49,247 bases of DNA from Bacteroidota bacterium (GCA_026708685.1 JAPOUL010000127.1:1-49247); one strand, 5' to 3'; shown: positions 1 through 8,728, numbered from the stretch's first letter. Numbers and translations: made by a program. Notes: a model not told the origin generated them from the sequence alone.

Positions 1-49
1 AAATGGTGCGGAAAATCTGTGCTTTTTCCCGAAAAAAATAGGGTTAAGT

Positions 50-493
50 TCAGATATACTTCACATTCCTCTTCGCTTTATCATAATCAAAGACCATGAT
101 ATTACATCGTTTAACATTTTCGTTGTATATCAAAGGTAGAATATTCACTTCGTCAAATACTTTGAATGCAGGATCTGAAAAGATACTTGAGATCAAAGCC
201 TGATCCGTTATCTTTGACGATTTTTCTTGTTCAAGTCTTGGATACATCAAATAATTTTTGTCTGTTGACAGCTGTAACGGACCAATTCCATATGCTTTGA
301 GGCTAATTTGGAACTCTTGATGAGAGATCTCATCAATAATTTTTACGTCTTCCTCCTTTGATTTAGCCCTGAATAAATCTTTCCCAACATGAATAGATTT
401 GTAGTCGTACATATACTGGTTGATAAACTCACTGATTGCAATCTCGGCTAAATCACCATGAGTTTGTTCCCGATCAGTCTCATTGAGAAAATA
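50..493 (-). pseudogene. 5'-truncated restriction-endonuclease-like fragment
   Basis: An open frame runs from a stop codon at about 494-496 to the stop at 50; its first ATG is at 412 (120 residues). Protein-like sequence continues upstream of that ATG (EFINQY just before it, and a stretch with THGDLAEIAIS), so the ATG is internal and the 5' part of the gene is missing. The conserved-looking core contains VGKDLFRAKSKEED followed by ISLKAYGIGPLQLSTDK. I associate this kind of charged core and K-A-Y-G stretch with type II restriction endonucleases, but could not match it to a named family. The ExK-like EFQISLK could be part of a PD-(D/E)XK site. No methyltransferase partner lies next to it. I read it as a C-terminal remnant of a lost restriction-modification locus. 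Family assignment is tentative. Confidence 0.4.
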
Positions 494-1040
494 TTACTCA
501 GTGTCGTTACAATAAGTGATGGATTCTTCTGAATTGCTAACTTCAATCGTTGGATGAAGTTATTGTAGGCATCGGACATAGACTACACTGTAATTATGAT
601 TGCTTGAATGACAATTATCAAACAATTTAATGATAATTATTGAATTATTTATTTCACTCATTGAGTCGTAAACAATTCCATTTATGATCAACAATTCCAA
701 CATCAAATTCCCATCACAGCAATTGTGATCAAATGAATTGACGCGGTCAAATTCTAATGAGTAACACATCAATAACAAAAACACTTCAATTATCAGAAGA
801 GAATTGGATAATATATCGGGTTTTCATTGACATATTTCCACATGTAAAGAAGACTCAATAATATAGAAAAACCTCTCACTGAGTGGGAAATATGCAATAA
901 ATTTCATGAATGAGTACCCATCAATATAACATAGCAAGGCTACGATCAATCAGATATGCAGAAAATCCACTCATTGTGATCATTAGATAGGTCATGAATA
1001 CTACCAACCAGCTCAAGATTGATTGTTTAGATAGTACATG
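494..1040. other. AT-rich gap without a recognisable gene
   Basis: This stretch is AT-rich and broken by stops in all frames. A short minus-strand open frame at 560-784 is low-complexity (runs of I, N and S) and looks like chance. No RNA gene or strong hairpin was seen. Confidence 0.5.
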
Positions 1041-1229
1041 TCAGAAAATACTAAAATTTCGATAAATAGTTCCCTCCAGTCCCTCTGTGTGCGTTTTTTT
1101 CTCTTTTTTCCTCCCCGTTTTTTTCGGCGAAGTTTTTTTCTGCTCTCTGTGGGGCGTTGGATGTCCAAGTTTCCACACCGCGTCAAACATGTGCATAGAA
1201 GCCACTGAGGTGCGTTTCTCGATGAAAAA
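1041..1229 (-). repeat. Long dispersed repeat, copy 1 (inverted relative to 10213-10389)
   Basis: The reverse complement of this segment aligns along almost its whole length with 10213-10389. The first ~42 nt, containing AACGCACCTCAGTGGCTTC, are nearly identical; the middle is diverged, with a small length difference; the last ~60 nt match well again. In both copies the end segment can be read as K-K-R-x-Q-x-DWRELFIEILVFS, and nearly all differences within DWRELFIEILVFS are synonymous. The segment is probably a remnant of a formerly coding mobile element rather than a non-coding repeat. Confidence 0.7.
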
Positions 1230-1254
1230 AAGGGAATTATGTAATTCATGTCAT

Positions 1255-1310
1255 GGATGCCTTGAATTCACCTATCCTAATTGAGATCACGAACGAAAAT
1301 AATCATCTTT
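1255..1310. repeat. 56-bp direct repeat, copy 1
   Basis: Matches 2967-3022 at 51 of 56 positions by eye, in the same orientation. It begins with an imperfect palindrome around GAATTC and ends with GAACGAAAATAATCATCTTT. Both copies lie downstream of minus-strand genes encoding exported proteins. This copy is separated by 3 nt from the MITE-like repeat at 1314. Confidence 0.65.
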
Positions 1311-1313
1311 ATC

Positions 1314-1415
1314 TTGAGGCGTTTGCAAAACCTCTGCGTTTTAGAAAAAATAATGCACTGAAGCACTTTTGGTGCGTTTTTGGGAGTTGATCCTGAGGTT
1401 TTGCAAAAGGCTTGA
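1314..1415. mobile_element. MITE-like element, copy A
   Basis: About 100 bp bounded by imperfect terminal inverted repeats: the left end reads TTGAGGCGTTTGCAAAACCTC, with the right end close to its reverse complement (GAGGTTTTGCAAAAGGCTTGA; both ends are short). The same element occurs at 9300-9400 and, degraded, at 44061-44143. It has no coding capacity. The ends look like those of an insertion sequence, so it is probably a non-autonomous derivative moved by a transposase encoded elsewhere. Confidence 0.6.
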
Positions 1416-1497
1416 TCGTTTGGTAGCACTGTATACGAAACCACATTGATTCCATCGTTGCCCCACCCCAGACTCGCTGTAGTCGTGGATTTAGACA

Positions 1498-1527
1498 ATA
1501 GGCAGGGCGAATTCTCGCCCTGCCTAT
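1498..1527. terminator. Perfect 13-bp palindrome, likely terminator of the lipoprotein gene
   Basis: ATAGGCAGGGCGA and TCGCCCTGCCTAT are exact reverse complements separated by the 4-nt loop ATTC. The structure lies 14 nt beyond the stop codon of the minus-strand lipoprotein gene. It lacks a long T-run, so it may act through the stem alone or stabilise the mRNA 3' end. Confidence 0.6.
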
Positions 1528-1541
1528 ACTGCGTGGACTTA

Positions 1542-2681
1542 CTACTCAAGCATAACCAGATCTGCCGTCACATCAAGCGACGGGCAAATATCTGTGTCAA
1601 ACGATTGGGTGATCGTCAAACTATTCTTCTGAAACCGCAACCGCGAATCCTTCGTGGACTTGATGCCACAAGTATCCGTGAACGGAGACGTAAAATCCCG
1701 TCCTACCGCCTGAAATCGACCATTTGCATGCACGAATCCAGTCGCCTCAAAGGCGATTTGCTCGCCTGCCACGACCTCAAGTCCCGTCAGCATGGCTTGG
1801 CGTGCCTCCTGTTTTAGCACAAGGTGGATGCTGAGTGCAACGCCCCCTTTCGCCTCAATCCCCAATGATGAGGATTCGCCCTCGTCTACCCCAAGGTGGT
1901 CAACTGTCAGCACACGAGGCCTCCAGTTGGAATGTGTGAATGAAAATACACGTTGTGGATCCACCTTCAATGAGTCTGAGTCAGGGGGAGCAAGAATGAC
2001 CCGCACTACTTCGGCATCAGGTGCCTTGTCAATGCTGATCGTGACATAGCCTTTCTCGCCTGGGTGAAGTTGCAGTACCCCCGACACGGACACCTCTGGC
2101 ACAGCATGGTCATCGGTCACATTGATCTGACGTTTAATCATTGTGATTGACTCTCTCCCGCCAGTTTCATCTTCTGTGAACACTTTGAATGTAATGGATG
2201 CGGTCGTTGGCCCATCCCCGACATGCGTGACCGTCAGGACTTGAGGTGCTATATCCTCTGCACTAAAATCCACAGGATGTGCAGGGGTGATCTTGATGTC
2301 AGCCGACTCCCATGAGTAGATGACGCGGGTCATTTCCTGAGGTTCACGATCAATGCTGATCGTGAATGCACCTGATTGTCCAGTCTGAATCGTCAAGTCC
2401 TCGGATACGTGAATGGTGGGGGAAAGGACAATCGTTTCTGCCACTACGCTGAGTCCTACACTGTACTCCCCGTCCACCAATTGGCCATGAGTGTAGGTGA
2501 TCGTACCGCTGTATTGGGACGCGTGCCCGTCCGGCGAGATGTGCAGGACGCGTAGAGAGTCGTGCGGGTTCGGTACTGGACCTTCAAGTTCTGTTGGATT
2601 GTCACACGAGATGAATGAAATACACACACCTACGAGTAACAAAGTTAATAATTGATTAAGAAAGGAAGAAGTTACGAGCAA
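1542..2681 (-). CDS. Exported lipoprotein with tandem Calx-beta-like beta-sandwich repeats
   Basis: Predicted 379-residue surface or periplasmic lipoprotein. Residues 7-25 are hydrophobic and end in the lipobox SFISC, giving lipidation at Cys26; the n-region lacks a basic residue, which is unusual. The mature part has at least two related repeats, roughly residues 95-175 and 195-275. Each has a GxFTISID or GYVTISID strand, a prediction of beta structure, and a closing stretch of the type PQVLTVTHVGDG or PRVLTVDHLGVDE. This spacing recalls Calx-beta-like adhesion repeats of marine Bacteroidota and Rhodothermota proteins. No enzymatic motif is visible. A palindromic terminator follows the stop, and a run of nine G:C pairs lies ~75 bp upstream of the start. 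A role in adhesion or surface structure is inference. Confidence 0.65.
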   Translation of the reverse strand: MLVTSSFLNQLLTLLLVGVCISFISCDNPTELEGPVPNPHDSLRVLHISPDGHASQYSGTITYTHGQLVDGEYSVGLSVVAETIVLSPTIHVSEDLTIQTGQSGAFTISIDREPQEMTRVIYSWESADIKITPAHPVDFSAEDIAPQVLTVTHVGDGPTTASITFKVFTEDETGGRESITMIKRQINVTDDHAVPEVSVSGVLQLHPGEKGYVTISIDKAPDAEVVRVILAPPDSDSLKVDPQRVFSFTHSNWRPRVLTVDHLGVDEGESSSLGIEAKGGVALSIHLVLKQEARQAMLTGLEVVAGEQIAFEATGFVHANGRFQAVGRDFTSPFTDTCGIKSTKDSRLRFQKNSLTITQSFDTDICPSLDVTADLVMLE

Positions 2682-2753
2682 CTGAATTTTGCCCGTTACT
2701 GAAAAAGTGCGAAACGAATTCGCAAATTTATTTAGAACACATGTTCTACATAT

Positions 2754-2762
2754 GGGGGGGGG
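2754..2762. repeat. Nine-base G homopolymer upstream of the lipoprotein gene
   Basis: Nine consecutive G residues on the plus strand (C on the coding strand) lie 73-81 bp upstream of the minus-strand lipoprotein start. It is the longest G/C homopolymer I noticed in an otherwise AT-rich region. Tracts of this kind are slippage-prone and in promoters can vary expression; here that is only a possibility. The rest of the 2682-2966 gap shows no gene. Confidence 0.6.
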
Positions 2763-2966
2763 TATAAATCATTTCTGAGATAGGTTAATTTCCAACTAAT
2801 TTACGTCAAAATAATGAAATAGCCAAATCTTTGTTGGATTTGAAGATTGCTCTGACATTTACCGAACCTTCTGTTATCAATGGCTGATTTCATATTATTA
2901 CACTTCGCAGGTGAAACACACAGTAGGAATATGGCCAGTTGATAAGATGTAGAAATTCATATCAAA

Positions 2967-3022
2967 GGATGGCTTGAATTCGCCCATCCTAATTATGATC
3001 ACGAACGAAAATAATCATCTTT
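2967..3022. repeat. 56-bp direct repeat, copy 2
   Basis: Second copy of the repeat at 1255-1310, 17 nt beyond the stop of the PorV/PorQ-like gene. The GGATGG...CCATCC arms around GAATTC pair better here than in copy 1, which fits a hairpin at the mRNA 3' end. Confidence 0.65.
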
Positions 3023-3039
3023 GACTTTGTAACCATTGA

Positions 3040-4182
3040 TCATTCAGATGGGCGGCGAAACTGGGATCGCCTCCATTCAAAATGAACCGAAATCCTGTGC
3101 GAATATCCCAAATCACTCACTAAGCCGCCAAAATCTCCGAATCCATAATCAATGGAGAGTGGGCCAAGATGGATGCCCGCTCCGACCGACGGAACAATGT
3201 CCAACCCGTCGCTCTCTGTCTGGGCAATGCGATTGATGCCCGCTCGGAGGGCAACAAGGTTGCGGAATGAAAATTCCCCACCAATGCGTGGATGAAACGA
3301 TAGATCGCCTGCATTAAATGCATCGGCTTGCTGTCCATCAAATGCGATATCCATATCCAATCCAATGGTCACAAGGCTATGAGAACTAATAGGCAACCGT
3401 ACACCTGAGCCAAGTCGGATCACAGGTAACACTAAATAGGTATCGCCCGTTGGTAACTCCTGATCAAAGACCTCCGTGAATGTATAGGGATTCCCAGTCT
3501 CTGGATTGGTTTCCTCCAGTGTGAAGGCGGATGTATTGACGCTCCAGCTTTGGAGCATTGTTGATAAGTCTTGTATTTGGACTCCGACCTTGAATCGGTC
3601 ATTATGCCACTGAGCACCTGCGTCAAGGCTATATCCCCATGCATCAGCAAAATTCCCAATCGTACGGCGAATAATTTTACCCGATGCACCCACAGAAAGC
3701 TGATCATTGAGTTTTCTGGCATAACTAATCAAAAAGGCATGGTCAGCCGCTGAGAAACTCGTGATATAGGATTCGGGATTTGCTTTGGGTTGATTGCGCT
3801 CTGCATCCCAGGCATTCAGCGTATTTTTGATGTCATTGACTCCACTACGAAAAAAACTCAAGCCAACCGTAGACTGATGACTGACTGGATAGGCAATCGC
3901 GGCAAAATCAAATGACACAACCCCGGCAAAACGCTCCGCATGCATGTAGGCCACTTCTGGATATTCTGTCTGCGTCAGTCCAGCTGGATTCCAGTATACA
4001 CTGTTGACATTTTGTGTATGTGCAACATAAGCACCTCCCATTCCTAGGGCTCTCGCATCTACGCCCCCCGCAAGAAAATCTGCTCCATATTTGGCAATTC
4101 GCTGGGCAGAAACGGGCATACTGGATACCAATGCAACCAATAAGAAAAGAATTTTCCTTCGCAAGATCATAGAGATCAACAT
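3040..4182 (-). CDS. PorV/PorQ family outer-membrane protein
   Basis: 380 residues. A signal peptide with RRK, a hydrophobic core and an SAQ-type cleavage site covers the first ~27 residues. The mature N-terminus carries the family hallmark: ARALGMGGAYVAHTQNVNS followed by VYWNPAGL. The rest alternates short hydrophobic strands with glycine-rich turns, as expected for a FadL-like beta-barrel, and ends with a strand finishing HFEW plus a short tail. Some relatives (PorV, PorQ) serve type IX secretion as shuttle or attachment proteins; many have unknown roles. No other secretion gene is adjacent, so the specific role cannot be assigned. Translation could also start at the ATG at 4170, which would give a more standard 23-residue signal peptide. 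Confidence 0.8.
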   Translation of the reverse strand: MLISMILRRKILFLLVALVSSMPVSAQRIAKYGADFLAGGVDARALGMGGAYVAHTQNVNSVYWNPAGLTQTEYPEVAYMHAERFAGVVSFDFAAIAYPVSHQSTVGLSFFRSGVNDIKNTLNAWDAERNQPKANPESYITSFSAADHAFLISYARKLNDQLSVGASGKIIRRTIGNFADAWGYSLDAGAQWHNDRFKVGVQIQDLSTMLQSWSVNTSAFTLEETNPETGNPYTFTEVFDQELPTGDTYLVLPVIRLGSGVRLPISSHSLVTIGLDMDIAFDGQQADAFNAGDLSFHPRIGGEFSFRNLVALRAGINRIAQTESDGLDIVPSVGAGIHLGPLSIDYGFGDFGGLVSDLGYSHRISVHFEWRRSQFRRPSE

Positions 4183-4207
4183 TCAAACATAAGAGACTTC
4201 ATCCTAT

Positions 4208-4234
4208 TGTACGAACATAATGGCAATTCGTACA
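4208..4234. promoter_or_regulatory. Inverted repeat upstream of the PorV/PorQ-like gene
   Basis: TGTACGAA and TTCGTACA form perfect 8-bp arms with an 11-nt spacer, 26-52 bp upstream of the minus-strand gene start. The position suits an operator or promoter-overlapping site. It is also ~93 nt downstream of rsmB, but there is no T-run to support a terminator. Confidence 0.35.
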
Positions 4235-4326
4235 CATAGATTGATCCATGACTGGATTTTTTTATACAAAAACAGTGGTTGATTCAATACAATGGAGCAC
4301 CTACCAACAGTCCATTCATAGAATAC

Positions 4327-5643
4327 TTACGCATGTTTCTGTAGACGGGCCGCAAAGGCACCGTCCATCTCATGGCGATGTGGCAATGTAGACATACATC
4401 CAGTGGAAGTGACAACTTCTTGCGGTAGAAAATTGTCCGCATGCTGTAAAACAAATTCCGGATGACGGTCCAGAAAAGAATCCACCTGACCTTCGTTTTC
4501 TTCGGGTTCAATGGAACATGTACTGTACACAAGAAACCCGCCCGGTCGCACATGATCAACGGATGCGTCCAATAGACATTTTTGTACATGCAATAAATCA
4601 ACAAGATCTGTTTCGCTACGATTCCATCTTAGATCTGGCCGCTTATTCAAAACTCCTGTCCCCGTACATGGAACATCTATCATCACTCTATCAGCCTTCA
4701 GCTCTGGACCTTCCAAGAGATTGACCACATCTGTACGAATACTCTCAAGACCATGCAGATGAGCTTGTTCTTCCAGTTTTTGAAGTCGTTTGGGATGACG
4801 ATCCCATGCATGGAGTTGACCGCTCCCTTGCATCTGGCATGCAATTGCCAATGCTTTGCCTCCAGGAGCCGCACACGCATCTAAAATTATTTCATCAGGC
4901 TGTGGATCCAGCATGGCTACGGCAAGCCCAGCACTCTCATCATGAACCGAACACAATCCCTGCTCAAAGTATCCCTCACGGATGAGAGAACCAATGGAAT
5001 TTATTCTGATATAGTGTTCCAAAAGATCTGACTGAGTTGTAGAAATTCCATGTTTGCGGAGCTCTTCCACCAGTTGGGCTGTCGTAGTTTTCATTTGATT
5101 GACACGAATACTGTAGTGTGGGGGCTCATTGTTGTGCTTCATGAGTTGCACCGCGTCATTGATGCCAAATCGATGAACGTATCGGCGTGTCAACCATGTC
5201 GGGTGTGACCATTGAATCGCCATGTCGCGAACTTGATTACCAGTTTGGGGCTCAGGTAACCTATTTTGTGCACGAACGACGGAGCGTAGCACGGCATTGG
5301 TCAATCCAGTATTCAATCTCATTACTCGTGCTGTATTGACGATTTCGTTGACCACTGCATATGGAGTACCATTCAAAAGGACAAGTTCTGCAATTCCTAT
5401 CAAAAGTAGCTGCTCCAATTCTGGTGGAAGTTTCGTTGAAGGAGAATCTAAAAAGTTGTGAAGCAAAAATGTTAAATAGCGTCTCCACCGAGTAACCGTT
5501 GAAACCAGTGCGACCACTTTTGGCTTTGAAGATCGATCAATGAGGCTACGATATGCACCATCATGGGCGATACGGAGTAACTGGTGCACAGCCTCTGAGC
5601 GATCATCTGATGGCTTGGTATGGATGTGATCCGATAGATTCAT
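4327..5643 (-). CDS. rsmB: 16S rRNA m5C967 methyltransferase RsmB
   Basis: Transfers a methyl group from S-adenosylmethionine to C5 of a cytosine in the 16S rRNA. The 438-residue length fits the family. Residues ~10-140 form a NusB-like RNA-binding domain; the C-terminal half is a Rossmann methyltransferase with the SAM loop LDACAAPGGK, motif IV DVPCTGTG (Cys326) and motif VI YSTCSIEPEENE (Cys376). The two cysteines are the release and nucleophile residues of the RsmB/Nop2 family. It is transcribed divergently from the epimerase-uvrC pair, with 79 bp between the starts. The final residues of the family (GAFAARLQK) are intact. Confidence 0.92.
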   Translation of the reverse strand: MNLSDHIHTKPSDDRSEAVHQLLRIAHDGAYRSLIDRSSKPKVVALVSTVTRWRRYLTFLLHNFLDSPSTKLPPELEQLLLIGIAELVLLNGTPYAVVNEIVNTARVMRLNTGLTNAVLRSVVRAQNRLPEPQTGNQVRDMAIQWSHPTWLTRRYVHRFGINDAVQLMKHNNEPPHYSIRVNQMKTTTAQLVEELRKHGISTTQSDLLEHYIRINSIGSLIREGYFEQGLCSVHDESAGLAVAMLDPQPDEIILDACAAPGGKALAIACQMQGSGQLHAWDRHPKRLQKLEEQAHLHGLESIRTDVVNLLEGPELKADRVMIDVPCTGTGVLNKRPDLRWNRSETDLVDLLHVQKCLLDASVDHVRPGGFLVYSTCSIEPEENEGQVDSFLDRHPEFVLQHADNFLPQEVVTSTGCMSTLPHRHEMDGAFAARLQKHA

Positions 5644-5688
5644 TACAGAGTATACGCAGAATATGAAATTCTGACGCTTTATTGACGC

Positions 5689-5700
5689 TTAAACGTTTAA
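5689..5700. promoter_or_regulatory. 12-bp palindrome in the divergent rsmB/epimerase promoter region
   Basis: TTAAACGTTTAA is perfectly self-complementary and lies 23 bp before the epimerase start and 46 bp before the rsmB start, next to two GACGCTT repeats. It is a possible operator for one or both genes; no known regulator motif was matched. Confidence 0.3.
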
Positions 5701-5722
5701 TTTAGGACAACCTTTTACGCAT

Positions 5723-6469
5723 ATGCTACCATTAGATCATATTGGCATTGCTACACATGACGGATTGGCTTTAGAGGATTTGCTCTGCAAACTCGCTCAA
5801 TGTACACCTGCCTTACCAGAAAAGATAGATCCTCAAGGGGTTCAAGTTCGATTCTATGGAAGTGGAACGCGTCTGGAAATTCTTGAATCCATAGATATCA
5901 GCTCTGCTGTGGCTCTATATCTACAAAAGCGTGGTGAGGGCTTGCATCACATTGCATTTAGGATCGCCAGTGCCGAATCTCAACTCAACAGACTGCGAGC
6001 TGCAGGATTTACTCCGCTAACTGAAAATCCCGTTCAGGGTGCGGATGGGAAACGCATTTTCTTTCTCCACCCACATGATACCTGTGGTGTTCTGATCGAA
6101 TTTTGTCAACCGATGAATCAATTTGCTGTCACGTTTGAGCATTGTGATGAGTTAGAGGAAACAATGAAATCAACCGGTTACTGTATTCCAGCTGAGCAAA
6201 CCATTGGGCATGTGGTGACAAGTGATACCATTCCACAAAACTGTCAAAGCGTAGTCATACATAACGCTTCTTCAAAATTCTGCCGCCAAAGAGTTCGGGT
6301 CCCAAATGTACCTATTCTGATTAGTGAAATCTCAGATCAATCAAGTTTCGCTTATGAACTCTTCAAGCAGTGGACAACCGCTCATCTGGTCATTCTTCCT
6401 GAAAGTGCACAGCAAACATCTCTTCCTGCAGTTTTACTAGACTTCTGGGCCTCAATAGAAAATGAGTGA
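5723..6469 (+). CDS. mce: Methylmalonyl-CoA epimerase-like protein with an extra C-terminal domain
   Basis: The first ~130 residues are a glyoxalase/VOC-fold methylmalonyl-CoA epimerase, which interconverts the (S) and (R) forms of methylmalonyl-CoA between propionyl-CoA carboxylase and the B12-dependent mutase. Metal-ligand candidates are His6 (LDHIGIA), His75/76 (GLHHIAFR) and Glu126 (VLIEFCQP). Typical epimerases end near here. This one has a further ~115 residues with no recognised motif, ending LDFWASIENE. The extension could be a degenerate second VOC half or a lineage-specific domain. The stop overlaps the start of uvrC by 8 nt, so the two are very likely cotranscribed and translationally coupled. 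The epimerase call is firm, though the exact substrate is not proven. Confidence 0.8.
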   Translation: MLPLDHIGIATHDGLALEDLLCKLAQCTPALPEKIDPQGVQVRFYGSGTRLEILESIDISSAVALYLQKRGEGLHHIAFRIASAESQLNRLRAAGFTPLTENPVQGADGKRIFFLHPHDTCGVLIEFCQPMNQFAVTFEHCDELEETMKSTGYCIPAEQTIGHVVTSDTIPQNCQSVVIHNASSKFCRQRVRVPNVPILISEISDQSSFAYELFKQWTTAHLVILPESAQQTSLPAVLLDFWASIENE

Positions 6470-8333
6470 GGCAAATACACAAAGAGAAACCCTACTCACA
6501 AAGGTTTCTGAGCTTCCTACCAGTTGTGGAGTCTATCAATTTCTGGATAAGAATGAAAAGCATCTTTACATTGGAAAAGCCAAGAACCTACGAAGTCGTG
6601 TTCGCTCCTACTTTCGTGATGATGACAACCTTCAGGGTCGAATCAAGCTGTTGGTGGCAAAAGCAGTTGATGTTCAAGTCATCGTAACGGATAACGAAGC
6701 GGAGGCACTGATCCTAGAAGATAATCTCATCAAGCGATGTAAGCCCCGCTACAATATCAACCTTAAAGACGATAAGACCTATCCCTATATCTGTATCAAG
6801 AACGAACCGTTTCCACGCATATTTACAACGAGACGCATTATCAAAGATGGATCTAAATACTTTGGACCCTATGCCGATGTGAGAGCCTTGAACCGTGTGC
6901 TCAAAGCTATCCGATCTATTTTCAAAATCCGAACATGCTCACTGGATCTATCACCTCAGCCAATTCTTCAGGGCAAGTACAAGACCTGTCTGGAATTTCA
7001 TATCAAAAAATGTGAGGGTCCCTGCGTAGGCAATCAATCCATTGAATCCTACGATGAAACCGTGTCCCAAATAGAAATGCTCCTCAAGGGACATACCAGT
7101 GCATTAAAACAAACGCTATCGGAATTGATGCAAAAAGCAAGCGAAGATCAGCAATACGAAGAGGCTGCCCGCTTGCGTAATCAAATTGAAATCATCAAAT
7201 CCTATTCTCAAAAACAAAAAATTGTCACATCCAAACCCGTAGACCGTGATCTATTTGCCCTTGCAACGGCCCGTGATGAGAATGCTGCCGTAGGGATCTG
7301 CTTTAAGGTCCGTGAAGGGAAGATCATTGGGCGTGAGCATAAAGTGATGCGCCAAATTAATGGACATGACGATGCCATCATTCTCCAGCGATATGTAGAA
7401 AATTATTACGCCCAGACAGCATTTTTCCCCGATGAAGTCTATGTCGGCACCATCTTGGATAAACCTGAAACGATCATGGAATTTCTCAGTGACCAGCGTG
7501 GAAAAAAAGTACCTCTACATGTTCCACAGCGGGGTGACAAGGCGGACTTAATGCGAATGGTTGAAGCCAATGCTGAGTACATTCTTGGCGAGTACAAACT
7601 TGAGTTACTCAAGCGTGGTGAAGACCGTATCCCTTTCGCCATCAAAGCTCTGATGACCGATCTTCAGCTCAAGCATCTGCCCAAGAGAATGGAATGCTTT
7701 GATATCTCTCATCTTGGGGGAACCGATACCGTTGCATCCTGCGTTGTCTTTCAAAATGGCCGCCCAAGAAAAAGTGACTATCGCAGCTATAAAATCCGAG
7801 GTGTACCAGACGGAAAACCTGATGATTTTCTCTCTATGGAAGAAGCCATTCGCCGTCGATTCCGACGCATTCACAGTGAGGATGGACCATGGCCAGACTT
7901 GGTCGTAGTGGATGGCGGAAAAGGTCAGTTATCCAGTGCAATCAAAGCACTGAAACAAACCGATACCTATGGAAAATTCCCTATCATTGGATTGTCCAAG
8001 CGATTAGAGGAAGTGTATTTTCCGGGAGATTCGGAGCCCTTTCATATTGCAAAGCAAAGTGCATCGTTACAGCTGATTCAGCGTATCCGTGATGAGGCAC
8101 ACCGCTTCGCGGTTACTCTTCAGAGAAAACAGCGCAAAAAGCGAGTCCTCCACTCGGAGTTACTCGGTATTCCCGGTGTTGGGCCAAAGACAATGCAGAA
8201 ACTGATTCGTGCATTTGGTTCGGTTCGCAGGGTGCGGGATGCCGATGAGATGATCCTCAAAAATCTTGTTGGGTCCTCTTTGGCAAAAAATATACAGGAG
8301 TATTTCAAGAAGCAAACCGATGATCAGTCATGA
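6462..8333 (+). CDS. uvrC: Excinuclease ABC subunit C
   Basis: Dual-incision nuclease of nucleotide excision repair, acting with UvrA and UvrB in the cytoplasm. The 623 residues show all the expected parts in order: a GIY-YIG nuclease (GVYQFLDKNEKHLYIGKAK), a cysteine cluster near residues 165-195, a UVR motif that contacts UvrB (QYEEAARLRNQIEII), an RNase H-like nuclease domain beginning at MECFDISHLGGTDTVAS with VVVDGGKGQLSSA, and a helix-hairpin-helix near the C-terminus (GIPGVGPKTMQKL). Length is normal and no frame disruption is seen. The start overlaps the end of the epimerase gene. Confidence 0.96.
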   Translation: MSEANTQRETLLTKVSELPTSCGVYQFLDKNEKHLYIGKAKNLRSRVRSYFRDDDNLQGRIKLLVAKAVDVQVIVTDNEAEALILEDNLIKRCKPRYNINLKDDKTYPYICIKNEPFPRIFTTRRIIKDGSKYFGPYADVRALNRVLKAIRSIFKIRTCSLDLSPQPILQGKYKTCLEFHIKKCEGPCVGNQSIESYDETVSQIEMLLKGHTSALKQTLSELMQKASEDQQYEEAARLRNQIEIIKSYSQKQKIVTSKPVDRDLFALATARDENAAVGICFKVREGKIIGREHKVMRQINGHDDAIILQRYVENYYAQTAFFPDEVYVGTILDKPETIMEFLSDQRGKKVPLHVPQRGDKADLMRMVEANAEYILGEYKLELLKRGEDRIPFAIKALMTDLQLKHLPKRMECFDISHLGGTDTVASCVVFQNGRPRKSDYRSYKIRGVPDGKPDDFLSMEEAIRRRFRRIHSEDGPWPDLVVVDGGKGQLSSAIKALKQTDTYGKFPIIGLSKRLEEVYFPGDSEPFHIAKQSASLQLIQRIRDEAHRFAVTLQRKQRKKRVLHSELLGIPGVGPKTMQKLIRAFGSVRRVRDADEMILKNLVGSSLAKNIQEYFKKQTDDQS

Positions 8334-8479
8334 GTTATCCATCCCCATATTGTTGAGTTAGTGTAAGAGTCCTCTCAAAGTCTCACATTATTCAGGATTG
8401 TTCAATGAATATACTGTATAAACAGTTGATTTCTATGCAAGTGTATATTGCACTTTGGGTTCACTGATTAGACATATTT

Positions 8480-8728
8480 TTAATTTATTATACTGATCCA
8501 ATCAAACTGTGGCCAGAGGTATTTGATAATTATACCGAGAATGCTAAGCAGTAACACCGCCAGACCTACTCCACATGTATAGGCAAAACCTTTGAGAAAC
8601 GGATTGCCCCACCACCTCTTCGGAGGTTTTTCTGCTAAATTTTTTTGAGAATGATCCAGCGTGTTTTCTGAAGATGGACCAGAGTCATCTTGGGGGAGTA
8701 ATGGTACTGAATAATTATTATTCGCCAT
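8480..8728 (-). CDS. Small membrane protein, candidate PanT toxin
   Basis: 82 residues. The N-terminal ~50 residues are polar and proline-rich, then residues ~51-74 form one strongly hydrophobic helix (GVGLAVLLLSILGIIIKYLW) close to the C-terminus. The start codon overlaps the end of the upstream DUF4065 (Panacea) gene by 11 nt, so translation is coupled. Panacea-domain antitoxins are known to pair with many unrelated toxins, including small membrane proteins that depolarise the cell. The partner position and single membrane helix fit that class. Toxicity is inference from context; the protein itself matches no family I recognise. Confidence 0.55.
   Translation of the reverse strand: MANNNYSVPLLPQDDSGPSSENTLDHSQKNLAEKPPKRWWGNPFLKGFAYTCGVGLAVLLLSILGIIIKYLWPQFDWISIIN

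Noticed and set aside
1087..1284. Plus-strand open frame in the repeat region
   Set aside because: It reads antisense through the repeat copy (low-complexity F/S-rich product) and is a shadow of the opposite strand.
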